Assembly: GCF_010183535.1 (NCBI RefSeq)
Contig: NC_071331.1
Location: 21,886,001-21,950,000 of the forward strand
Direction: 5' to 3'
Length of the DNA stretch: 64,000 bases
DNA from: Caenorhabditis remanei
Lineage: Eukaryota; Nematoda; Chromadorea; Rhabditida; Rhabditidae
A model generated the notes under the pieces. That model had not been told where the DNA came from. It did not search any database and saw only the letters and a list, made by a program, of their open reading frames with translations. Numbering within the stretch: position 1 is the stretch's first letter; the number at the start of each line of letters is the position of its first letter. Made by a program: the position numbers and the translations under genes. Below are positions 1 through 10,049 of the stretch, one piece after another.

Positions 1-390
1 ACTTGTCAAAAATCGGGCCGGCCCGGGCCGGGCCGAGATTTTTCTTGACCGGGCCGGGCCGAAATTCCTCTTGGCCCGGCCCGGCCCGGGTGGCCCGGAT
101 TCAAAAATGGGTACCTATTTTTACCAATTTTTTTTTGAAATTTTTCGAAAAAAAAGAGTAAAAATGCTTAAATTATCATACATATTCACATTTTGATTCA
201 ATTTTAAATGTTTACTCGAAAACTATACTTTTTTCAAAAAATTTCAAAAGTTTTCCAAAATTTTCCAAAAAAACATCAAATTTTCAAAAATGTTTCAAAA
301 ACTGTTTCAAAACGGGCCGGGCCGGGCCGGGCCGGGCCGAGATTTTTCCTGATTTTGGCCCGGCCCGGCCCGGCCCGGCCCGTGACAAGT
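1..390. repeat. GC-rich foldback element, copy 1
   Basis: The element is bounded by ACTTGTCA at its left end and TGACAAGT at its right end. Inside each end are runs of cgggcc/ggcccg, and the middle is AT-rich. It may start left of the window. It lies in an intron of the lyase-like gene, or in the spacer just past exon 9. It belongs with the elements at 8903, 14895 and 23442. The structure suggests a non-autonomous inverted-repeat transposon; no transposase is encoded. Confidence 0.75.
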
Positions 391-473
391 CTGAATTTCT
401 GTAAAGTAGGTGGAAAATTAGTAAATTAGGCTAATTAGCGATCCAATTTTCAAAAAATCCTTATTTTCCTCAC

Positions 474-3400
474 CTTATGAACCATAAAATCGACCAAATT
501 ATAGACATTCACTTCACTCGTTGTGAAAGCGACAACACACAAATCTGCGGATCCTTTGATCGAAATTCCATCGATTCCTTGAAGACGATAGGCGAGTTGA
601 CGGGTTCCTGCAATTAGAAAAATTAGGATTATAATAAAGAAAAACTGCAAAAATATATGTTTTGAGTGGAAAAAACCGGAATTTTCCTTCGAAACAGAAA
701 AAATCGTCAAAAATCATCGAAATCGATCAATTTTCGACAAATCTGGAGCGCCCTTGACGCATTTTTCTATCTGTATGTCTGTCTGTGTGTTCGAGACGTC
801 CGGATGTCCACATGTCAGTTTTGTGACAACTGGGGTGCTTTTGGCGCGTTTTTACAACAAAAAACCGACGAAAATCGGCAATTTCCGTCGAATTTGGAAC
901 AAAATTTCATATCTGGCGCGCCTTTGACGCGTTTTTCAATCTGTATGTCTGTCTGTGTGTTCGAGATGTCCGGATGTCCACATGTCAATTTTCGAACAGC
1001 TGGGGCACCTTTGGCGTGTTTTAAGAATCGAGAATACGTTGAAAACTGGCGGGATTTCACGAGATTTTGAAGAATCTGGCGCGCCTTTGACGCGTTTTTC
1101 AAAGGCGCATTTCTGAGCAAATTTTTTTCATTAAAAAACCAATTTTCAGCAGAACTGGCGCGCCGTTGACGCGATTGGCTTTTCAGCTTATTTTATGCCT
1201 AAAATGAGTCATTTGGAACGGATTTTCAGCGCTTTTTCAAGCAAAAACAATCTCAAACTCATTTTTAAGCAAATTTCAGTCATTTTTCTTGATTTTGATC
1301 TGTAATTTACCTTCAACAATTCTCTGACACGCATTGATATATCCATCTCTTCCTTTTCTCAACATAATTGCCCACGCCGTCGCCACCGCCCCTCCGTCCC
1401 GCCCACCCGACATTGTGGGCGTGGCGTAACAGCCTCCCGGCCATTCGGAATTCGTGAAGAATTGATGGCGAAGGAAAACGGGTTCACGGTACATAAGGAC
1501 ACTCAGACGACCCGGACATTGACCGTACTGAAATGATTGAGTAATTAACTGTAATTAAATAATTAAATTTAAGTTTCTGGAAGTAGCCTACTGAAATGAG
1601 GGTTACTGTAATTAAAGAAACGCGTCAAAGGTGCGCCAGCGTTCATACTCTACGGAGATCTGTAATTAACTGTAATTAAATAATTGACTATAAATAATTA
1701 ACTAACTAACTAATTGAAAGTAGTTAACCGTAATGATAATTAAAGAAACGCGTCAAAGATGCGCCAGAGTTACAGTAAGAAACGCGTCAAAGGTACGCCA
1801 GAACTACATTAAGAAACGCGTCAAAGGTACGCCAGACCTACAGTAAGAAACGCGTCAAAGGTGCGCCAGAGTTACGGTGAGAAACACGTCAAACGTACGT
1901 CAGAACTACAGTAAGAAACGCGTCAAAGGTGCGCCAGAGTTACAGTAAGAAACGCGCGTCAAAGGTGCGCCAGAATTACATTAAGAAACGCGTCAAAGGT
2001 GCGCCAGACCTACAGTAAGAAACGCGTCAAAGGTGCGCCAGACCTACAGTAAGAAACGCGTCAAAGGTGCTCCAGAGTTACAGTAAGAAACGCGCGTCAA
2101 AGGTGCGCCAGAGTTACATTAAGAAACGCGTCAAAGGTACGCCAGACCTACAGTAAGAAACGCGTCAAAGGTGCGCCAGACCTACAGTAAGAAACGCGTC
2201 AAAGGTGCTCCAGAGTTACAGTAAGAAACGCGCGTCAAAGGTGCGCCAGGCTGAAAATGAGTCATTTGGAACGGATTTTCAGCGCATTATTGCTTAAAAA
2301 ACTATTTTTAAGCCAATTTCAGCAGTCCATTTCTCATAATTTTCAGCTCAAATTTCGGTTCTTACTCTATGCAAATCGGCTGAAATCGATGTGACACCGG
2401 GAAGTCTGAAATCGTATGCTGGAACCGAGTAGTCGGCGTGTTCCATGAATGGAAGAACGAATCCACCGAGAGTACAGTCGACGTGAAGTGGAATATGATA
2501 TCGTTGAGCGAGTTTTGCCAATTTTTCGATCGGATCGACGGTTCCCGTGATGTGATTTGGAGCAGAGGCGATTATCTGGAAGAAATTTGAGATTTTTAGC
2601 TGAAAATCTGAAAAAAAAACAAAAATTTGAGCATAGCTTCCGCGTCAAAGTGACAAGTGCGCTCTACTGATAATCCGGATGAAATTCAATTATTTCAAAG
2701 TTGAAAATAACGAATTTAATACCAGATTAGCAGTAGAGCGCATGTGCCATTGTATGAACAACGATTACGAGCCTGAAGGATTCAGAATCTTGCAAGAAGA
2801 CGTCAGAGTCATAGCCTACAGAATTGAGAAGACGTCAAATAGCTTCTGGAGCTACCAGAAGATGTGAGACGGATTCTGGAGAGCCGAGAAAACGTTTTCG
2901 ACGCTGAATAGGATTCTGAAGCAGTCTGGTGCTCCAAAATGCAATTTCAACCTTTTTTTGGTCGTTTTGGAGCGATTTTCAGCAATTTTCAGCGTCCACA
3001 ACTTGAAAAATAAAAATTTGGGCATAGCTTCCGCGTCAAAGTGACAAATGCGCTCTACTGATAATCTAGTGTCTTCTTGTTTCAAAAACACTAGATTAGC
3101 AGTAGAGCGCACTTGCCAAAGTGTAGAATCGTAGTAAATGTTATTTTTCAGATTTTGTTCACTGAATTCCCGGAATTTTCTATCGGATTAGCAATAGAGC
3201 GCACTTGACAAAGTTTCAAGGAAATCTAGCGTTACCATGCAAGTCCTTGGTCCGATTGCTCTCTTCATTGCTCCAACGTTCGCACGATCATCTCCATCTA
3301 CTTGAATTCTGGAAGTTAATTGATGATAATTAGGGGTTACTGTAATCGAAGAGACGATTTCAGCCGATTTCAGCCGTTTTTAGCCGTTTTTAGCCGTCTT

Positions 3401-6400
3401 CCGCCGATTTTAAACGATTTCAGCCAATTTCAGTCAATTTTCGAGCATTTTCAGCTGATTTCAGCCAATTTCAGCCGGATTTTCAGCCGCTTTCAGCCGT
3501 TGTCTATGGATTTCAGCCGATTTTATCCGATTTTAGCCCGATTTCAGCAAAATTTCCGAGCTTTTTCAGCTCGATTTAACCTCAATTTCAGCCTTGTTTT
3601 GGAGTATTTTCAGCCGATTTTATCCGATTTTATCCTATTTCAGTGGAGTTTTGCCGACTTACGAGAATTCTCAGCCCAATTTCAGCCGATTTCAGCCGAT
3701 TTCAGTCCGATTTCAGTCCGATTTTGGAGCATTTTCAGCGGATTTTTACTAATCTTAGCCGATTTCAGCCAATTTCCGCCTATCTTAAAAGATTTCAGCC
3801 CGATTTTCCAGCATTTTCCGCCAACATCCGGTTTCAGCCAATTTCAGCCAATTTTCAGGCAATTTTCAGCCAATTTCTGCGGATTTTAGCCGATTTTCAG
3901 TGGATTTGGACTGTTTTAGCTCATTTTCGGTGGATTTCAACCAATTTCAGCCCGATTTCAGCCGATCTTAAACAACTTCTACTTTAAGATCGGCTGAAAT
4001 CGATTGATATCGTCTCTTTGCTTTCAGCCGATCTTAGCCCGATTTCTGCCAATTTCGGCCGATTTCAGTCCGAGTTTTGGAGCATTTTCAGCATTTTCAG
4101 CCAATTTTAGCCGATTTTATCAGATTTCAGCCCGGTTTTAGAGCATTTTCAGCCAAATAGAGCCAATTTCAGCCGATTTTAAACGATTTTAAACTGTTCA
4201 AGCCGATTTTTAGAGCATTTTCAGCATTTTCGGCCGATTTCAGCCCGATTTCAGCCGTTTTAAGTCATTTTCAACCGATTATAGCCTATTTTAGCCGGTT
4301 CAAGCTCAATTTTAAGCTAATTTCAGTGGATTTTCGAGCATTTTTCCTTACCTCTTAATAGTCATATCAAAGAAGGCGGCAGCCTTATCCAACGCAGGAT
4401 GAGCAGTCGACGGAGCAACAATCTCCGCCCTCCACTCTCCACGGGCTCTTGATCTATTTCGATACGCTAAACACGCCAACATCAATGCCTCCGTTCCACC
4501 GCCGGCGACGACTCCACACGCATCTTTTCCTCCGTGAAACATTGCACACGTCATCTTTAGAATCTCCGCCTCCATTTTACGGACACCGGGGAAAGCGTCG
4601 GAACGGTGAGGGTCCCGAATGGGAGAATAGGTCGAAGAGCTGCAAAAAATGGACTGGAAACCAATTTTTTTGATCAGAAAATAGTTTTCTGGTCTAAAAA
4701 CTTGAATTTTAGAAAAATTCAAACGATTTTCTGACAGAAAAACCGAAATTTTTGAGATTTTCAGGTTGAAAAATGAGATTTTCAGCAATTTTCAGCCTAA
4801 AATGTTTTCATCCAAAATTGACCAATTTTTGTCAGTTCTGGCGCGCCTTTGACGCGTTTTTCAATCTTTTTGTCTGTCTGTGTGTTCGGGACGTCCGGAT
4901 GTCCATATCTACAACTGGGGTGCTGTTGCCGCGTTTTTTTCATTCAAAATCGACAATTTTTGACTTTTTTTTGATCATAAAATAGTTTTCTGGTCTAAAA
5001 ACTTGAATTTTAGAAAAATTAGAACGATTTTCTGACAGAAAAACTGAAATTTTTGGGATTTTCAGGTTGAAAAATGCGATTTTTTGGGATTTTTAACCAA
5101 AAAATTCGGAATTTTCAGCAATTTTCAGCCTACAATGTTTTCAATCGGTGTCTGTGTGTCCGGGGTGTCCGGATGTCCAAAAGTCGGTTTTTTTGACAGC
5201 TGGCGCGCCTTTGACGCGTTTTTCAATCTTTTTGTCTGTCTGTGTGTTTGAATTTTCAATGAAAATGTCGCTTTTTTTTTGCTGAAAATGTCGATTTTTC
5301 GTCCGAAAAATCGTTTTTTGAGCTTAAAATCTACTTTTTCAGCCAGGAATCACTCGATTTTTTTGATTTTTGACTGAAAATGTTGATTTTTTGACTATAA
5401 AATCTCCCTTTTCAGCCAAAAACCACTAGATTTTCATGATTTTTCGCTTAAAATTTCAAATTTTTCTCGTTTTTCCACTCAAATTTTTTTTTTTGCTCAC
5501 TTTCGCCGACAACTTCATATCCTCATCTCTTGTCTGTGGATCGTAGTGTTGAACGTGTCTTCTCTCGCCCATCATTGCGTATCTCCGCCCATCTGCCAGT
5601 ATTTCCTCACTATCCATACATCGTTCGGGTAGGAATTTGTAGAATTCACGCATCTGGAAATTTGGAATAGCTGGCGTGACGTTGACGCGTTTTTACAGAG
5701 AAAAATCAGCAATTTTCATTGAATGTTGACTGAAATTTCACATCTGGCGCGCCTTTGACGCGTTTTTCAATCGGTATATCTGTCTGTGTGTTCGGGACGT
5801 CCGGATGTCCACATATCAGTTTTTTGACAGCTGGGGTGCTTTCGACGCGTTTTTTATGCGAATTTTCGTTCAAAAACCACCAAAATCGACCAATTTGGAC
5901 AGTTCTGACGCGCCTTTGGCGCATTTTCTTCAATCTGTCTGTCTGTCTGTGTGTCCTGAATGTCCGAATGTCCACATGCCATTTTTAACAGCTGGGGCAC
6001 CTTTGGCGCGTTTCTGAGGCGGATTTTCAATCAAAAACCACCAAAATCGACCAATTTTTGTCAGTTCTGGCGCACCTTTGACGCGTTTTTCATTCTGTAT
6101 GTCTGTCTGTGTGTTCGAGACGTCCGGATGTCCAGATTCTCAGCTGGGGTGCTTTTGACGCGTTTCTGAGCGAACTTTCAGCAGAACTGGGGCGCCTTTG
6201 ACGCGATTTTAATTGTTTTGCATCTGTGTGTCCGTGTCTCCACGTGACCAGATTTCCATATATCAGTTTTTGAAAATCTGGCGTGCCTTTGACGCGTTTT
6301 TCAATCTGTGTTCAGGGGCACCTTTGGCGCGTTTCTGATGCCGATTTTCATTCGAAAACCACCAAAATCGACCAATTTTTGTCAGTTCTGGCGCACCTTT

Positions 6401-9400
6401 GACGCGTTTTTCATTCTGTATGTCTGTCTGTGTGTTCGAGACGTCCGGATGTCCAGATTCTCAGCTGGGGTGCTTTTGACGCGTTTCTGAGCGAACTTTC
6501 AGCAGAACTGGGGCGCCTTTGACGCGATTTTAATTGTTTTGCATCTGTGTGTCCGTGTCTCCACGTGTCCAGATTTCCATATATCAGTTTTTGAAAATCT
6601 GGCGTGCCTTTGACGCGTTTTTCAATCTGTGTTCAGGGGCACCTTTGGCGCGTTTCTGATGCCGATTTTCATTCGATAACCACCAAAATCGACCAATTTT
6701 TGTCAGTTCTGGCGCACCTTTGACGCGTTTTTCATTCTGTATGTCTGTCTGTGTGTTCGAGACGTCCGGATGTCCAGATTCTCAGCTGGGGTGCTTTTGA
6801 CGCGTTTCTGAGCGAACTTTCAGCAGAACTGGGGCGCCTTTGACGCGATTTTAATTGTTTTGCATCTGTGTGTCCGTGTCTCCACGTGTCCAGATTTCCA
6901 TATATCAGTTTTTGAAAATCTGGCGTGCCTTTGACGCGTTTTTCAATCTGTGTTCAGGGGCACCTTTGGCGCGTTTCTGATGCCGATTTTCATTCGAAAA
7001 CCACAAAAATCGACCAAGACCGATCTGAACGCGTTTTTCTCAATTTCTGTTCAGAAGCTCACATGATCGTACTGATGAACTTCCTCCTCGATTTCCACCT
7101 GCGCCTTCGCCAAATCCGCCTCCAATTTGCGTCGAACCCACGGAAGAGAGCGAAGAAGTGAGAAAACGGATTTTCTGAATGGAAAATTGGGATTTTGGGG
7201 GGAAAAATGGGGTTTTTGAGCAATTTTTAGGTCAAAAAATGCCCAAAAATCGATATTTTCAGTGAAATTCACTCATTTTCTCACCTAATTTGTATCAATG
7301 GAGGTTCGTTCGATCGAATCATTCTCTTGAACCAAGCGATGAATAGGCATAGAGAAATCGCGTAGGAAACGATCTGGAAATGAAAAAAATAGTATTTTCG
7401 CTCCAAAATTTTATTAAATCGGGAAAAATTCGAATTTTTCACAGAAATTCAGCTGAAAATTCGTTTAAAATAGGCCAAAATTGACTAAAAATGCAGAAAA
7501 AATCGGTTTTTCTCTATATGGATTACTGTAGTGCCAATTGTGTGCAAACACCGTAATGCCAATGTATCAGATATTACGACAATTTGCAGAAAATTTGAAA
7601 ATTGAGTGAAAATAGCAGGAAATGTTGATATTTGAGTTGACAAATGTGAATTCAGCAAGTTTACAGATAAAATTAACTATTTTCGGGCCTAAAATGAATT
7701 TTTAATCGAAAATTTGGAATTTGCAGCTTAAAAATGAGATTTTAAACACAGAAACTGGTAGAATCCGACATTTTCACTCAGAAATTGGATTTTAGAGTTG
7801 GTAAGTGCAATTTCTGGGAGAAAAAGTCAGTTTCTATCAGTATTTGTGTCAATAATAAAAAAGCAGCGATTTTCAACCTGCAAATTCAAATTTTCGATCA
7901 AAAAATGCATTTTTGGGCCTAAAAAGGACTAATTTTTATGTAAACCTTGTGAAAATCCCATTTTTCAATTCAAATACCAATTTTTCCACTATTTCCACTC
8001 AATTTTCAAATTTTCTGCAAATTGTCGTAATATCTGATACATTGGCATTGCGGTGTTTACACACAATCGGAGATACAGTAATCCATTGATAGGAAAAATC
8101 AGATTTTTTCGCAGTTTTCGATGATTTTTGACGAATTTTCTGCCAAAAAATGACTGAAAACCCACATTTTCGAGTAAAAACTCCTCTTTTTTTAAAGCAT
8201 TTTTCACTGGAAATAACTGTTTTCCACGGGTTTTGACAGAAAAATGACCGATTTATGAGGTTTTTGGCATTTTCCCATCTGAAAATGTCGAAAATATACT
8301 AGACTGGCGCACCTTTCACGCGTTTTCAAAATGTGCAAAAAATCGTAGAAATTCCTATTTATAATACTCAAAAACCCCCTGCTAGAAGCGAGTTTTCAGC
8401 CTGAAAAAGGTCGAAATTCCAGTGCTGGCCGAACTTTTTTGTGTTTCTAGGCCGCGGAAAAAAAAAGCCTAGAAACTCAAAAAACAAAAAGTTCGGCCAC
8501 AGCATTGACCAGTTGGAATTTCGACCTTTTCAGGCTGAAAATTCGCTTCTAGCCGGGGGTTTTTGAGTATTATAAATAGGAATTTCTACGATTTTTTGCA
8601 CATTTTGAAAACGCGTCAAAGGAGCCCCAGTGGCATTTTATTCAGACATTTTCAGATCGGGAAAATGTCAATAACCTCAAAAATCTGTCATTTTTAAATA
8701 AAAATGAGCAAAAAGCATGTAGAAAACAGCATTTTTCACTCGAAAATGCGAGAAAAGAGGAGTTTTCACGCGGAAAGAAAACGCGTCAAAGGTGCGCCAG
8801 ATGCGTCTATTTTCGACACTTTCAGATCGGGAAAATGTCAAAAACCTCATAAATCTGTCATTTTTCCGTGAAAATGACCAAAAAACATGTGGAAAACAGC
8901 ATACTTGTCACGGGCCGGGCCGGGCCGGGCCGGGCCGAAATCAGGAAAAATCTCGGCCCGGCCCGTTTTGAAACATTTTTTCAAAACATTTTGAGTTTTT
9001 GAACTTTTTTTGGAAATTTTTTGAAATTTTTTGAAAAAAAGTATAGTTTTCGAATAAACATTTAAAATTGAATCAAAATGTGAATATGTATGATAATTTA
9101 AGCATTTTTACTCTGTTTTTCGGAAAATTTCAAAAAAAAAATTGGTGAAAATGGGTACCCATTTTTGAATCCGGGCCGACCGGGCCGGGCCGGGCCAAGA
9201 GAAATTTCGGCCCGGCCCGGCCCGGCCCGATTTTTGACAAGTATGGAAAACAGCATTTTTCACTCAAAAATGCTGGAAAAGAGGAGTTTTCACTCGGAAA
9301 CTTGGATTTCTAGCCAGTTTTACCAATGTTTGTGTCGAAAATCAACAAAAATCGCATTTTCAAGCTGCGAATTCAAATTTTCGAACAAAAAATGCATTTT

Positions 9401-9785
9401 TAGACCTGAAAATCGCAAATTGTTTATGTAAGCTTTGTGAAAATCCCATTTTTTAACTCGAAAATCAACTTTTCCACTATTTTCACTCAATTTTCGAATT
9501 TTCTGCAAATTGTCGTAATATCTGATACATTGGCTTTACGGTGTTTGCACACAATCGAAACTACAGTAATCCATAGGTAGGAAAACCGATTTTTCAGCAT
9601 TTTCAGCCGATTTTAGCCTATTTTTAACGAATTTTCGGTCAAATTTTCGTTTTTTTTTTGGATTTTACCTGCCACGCCTCCAATCCGGAGCATTTCGCAT
9701 TAAAAAGAAGGCGTAAATCGTCGAAATATTCCAATGCAATTCGGAAACTCAGATCTCGATCCGAGCTGTCATACGATATTCCCAT
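474..9785 (-). CDS. Sphingosine-1-phosphate-lyase-like protein, 3' part off window
   Basis: Nine minus-strand exons are visible: 9669-9785, 7285-7373, 7063-7174, 5501-5653, 4352-4639, 3236-3308, 2366-2575, 1311-1527 and 474-607. About 464 codons are in view and the C-terminus lies left of base 1. Exon 2 encodes a membrane segment (IVSYAISLCLFIAWF). Exon 5 carries GGGTEALMLACLAYR and STAHPALDKAAAFF, and exon 7 carries HVDCTLGGF and SISADLHR, all aligned with ER-membrane, PLP-dependent S1P lyases. That family cleaves sphingosine-1-phosphate to a long-chain aldehyde and phosphoethanolamine. Two oddities: the family SADxHK is SADLHR here, so the PLP-binding lysine is Arg, and exon 5 is one base too long, shifting frame near 4614. 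The ATG lies directly after TTTCAG, suggesting trans-splicing. A pseudoenzyme or decaying gene is likely. Confidence 0.85.
666..1200. repeat. Dispersed GGCGCGCC-TTTGACGCG repeat cluster in intron 8
   Basis: The intron between exons 9 and 8 of the lyase-like gene holds several copies of a unit containing tggcgcgcctttgacgcg followed by ttttcaatctgtatgtctg and a tgttcgagac-type stretch. The same unit recurs at 4840-6990, 13565-14100, 15930-16700, 20610-20960 and 22990-23190 in both orientations. No coding capacity is apparent. Confidence 0.7.
1745..2262. repeat. Tandem array of about 34-bp monomers with 138-bp higher-order unit
   Basis: The repeated monomer reads roughly aagaaacgcgtcaaaggtg then cgccagagttacagt. 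Variants alternate in a fixed order (cgcgcg form, two gacctacagt forms, then a gctccag form). The cgcgcg variant starts at 1951, 2089 and 2227, giving a 138-bp higher-order period of four monomers. The array lies in an intron of the lyase-like gene. A less regular copy precedes it from about 1620. Confidence 0.85.
2648..3215. repeat. Foldback repeats with tgcgctctactgataatc ends
   Basis: Inverted pairs of a short terminal sequence occur at about 2652-2750 and 3040-3115, with a solitary half copy near 3180-3215. The ends read gacaagtgcgctctactgat on one side and the complement, agtagagcgcacttg, on the other. They are intronic in the lyase-like gene and look like short MITE-type elements. Confidence 0.6.
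3355..4335. repeat. Irregular tttcagccgat simple-repeat tract (about 1 kb)
   Basis: Nearly the whole intron between exons 6 and 5 of the lyase-like gene is built from gatttcagcc, aatttcagcc and gattttagcc units. On the plus strand each unit mimics a worm 3' splice site (TTTCAG). The host gene runs on the minus strand, where the tract reads ggctgaaat and offers no acceptors. Open frames across it encode only a repetitive Phe/Ser/Gln/Pro peptide and are not genes. Confidence 0.75.
4836..5990. repeat. Dispersed GGCGCGCC-family copies, intron 4 and flanks
   Basis: Copies of ctggcgcgcctttgacgcg with the tgtctgtctgtgtgttcg companion lie at about 4836, 5198, 5745 and 5905. They surround exon 4 of the lyase-like gene (5501-5653) and grade into the 321-bp tandem array on the right. 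Confidence 0.65.
5994..7010. repeat. 321-bp tandem repeat, about three copies
   Basis: The marker ttcaggggcacctttggcgcg starts at 6311, 6632 and 6953, an exact 321-bp period. The intervening units are almost identical, and a more diverged unit begins near 5994. Each contains two or three GGCGCGCC-family motifs. The array is in intron 3 of the lyase-like gene, just beside exon 3 (7063-7174). Confidence 0.88.
7520..8086. repeat. Foldback element, family A (gattactgtag / tgtatcagatattacgac)
   Basis: The left arm runs gattactgtagtgccaattg, then a gtgtgcaaacaccg stretch, then gtatcagatattacgacaat. The right arm, from about 8000, is its inverted complement ending acagtaatcc. The arms flank an AT-rich centre in intron 1 of the lyase-like gene. 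Full relatives lie at 10230, 12150 and 17515, and a right half at 9500-9573. Confidence 0.75.
8305..8625. repeat. Large near-perfect palindrome
   Basis: The segment from ctttcacgcgttttcaaaat to the complement ending near 8625 folds on a centre around 8460. The central stretch reads gtttctaggccgcgg followed by an A-run. Arms of about 155 bp differ at only a few positions by eye. It lies in intron 1 of the lyase-like gene. The ends carry the GACGCG motif of the GGCGCGCC family, suggesting a foldback derivative of that family. Confidence 0.75.
8655..8902. repeat. About 130-bp repeat (gatcgggaaaatgtcaaaaacc family)
   Basis: Two adjacent copies begin near 8655 and 8822 with cagatcgggaaaatgtca and run into atgtggaaaacagcat. 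The second is interrupted by the GC-rich foldback at 8903, and its remainder (tggaaaacagcatttttcac) resumes at 9243. Four more copies are at 21575-22430. Confidence 0.7.
8903..9242. repeat. GC-rich foldback element, copy 2 (inserted at TA)
   Basis: The 340-bp element has ends CTTGTCA and TGACAAG, each next to cgggcc repeats, and is flanked by TA on both sides. It splits an older 130-bp repeat, giving clear evidence of insertion. A TA target with short inverted ends fits a non-autonomous Tc1/mariner-type element, which is inference from structure only. Confidence 0.8.
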
Positions 9786-10049
9786 CTGAAATTTTTGGAT
9801 TTTTGGCTGAAATTATGTTGAAAATAGATAAAATAGGTAGAAAAATCGATTAAACGATGAAAAATTCGGTAAAAATGTCAAAAAATGAGATTTTATGTTG
9901 AAAATTACAGTGAAAATGAGATTTTTGAGGTCAAAATGGTGAAAATGAATAAATTAAACATAGAAAACAAAGAAAAATTGATAAATTAGTAATTTTTTGG
10001 CTCAAAAAGCCGATTTTTCAGTCGAAAAACCGAAATTTTCAACCAAAAT
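9786..10049 (-). other. MED20 to lyase intercistronic spacer (264 bp)
   Basis: The spacer between the MED20 stop and the lyase ATG is AT-rich with no foldback repeat, unlike every other spacer here. Its downstream end is a consensus acceptor (TTTCAG) touching the lyase ATG. Short same-strand spacing and an acceptor at the start codon are what a trans-spliced operon in worms would show. Confidence 0.5.

Noticed and set aside
208..429. Open frame encoding Arg-Ala-Gly-Pro repeats (also at 9165-9431, 14923-15225 and 23372-23694)
   Set aside because: These are translations of cgggcc foldback arrays, open in several frames on both strands at once.
1745..2262. Regularly spaced repeats resembling a CRISPR array
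   Set aside because: The units are contiguous with no unique spacers, the variants recur in fixed order, and the context is a nematode intron.
3320..3987. Two long frames encoding Phe-Ser-Gln-Pro-Ile repeats
   Set aside because: They come from the tttcagcc simple-repeat tract inside a minus-strand intron; there is no initiation context or homology.
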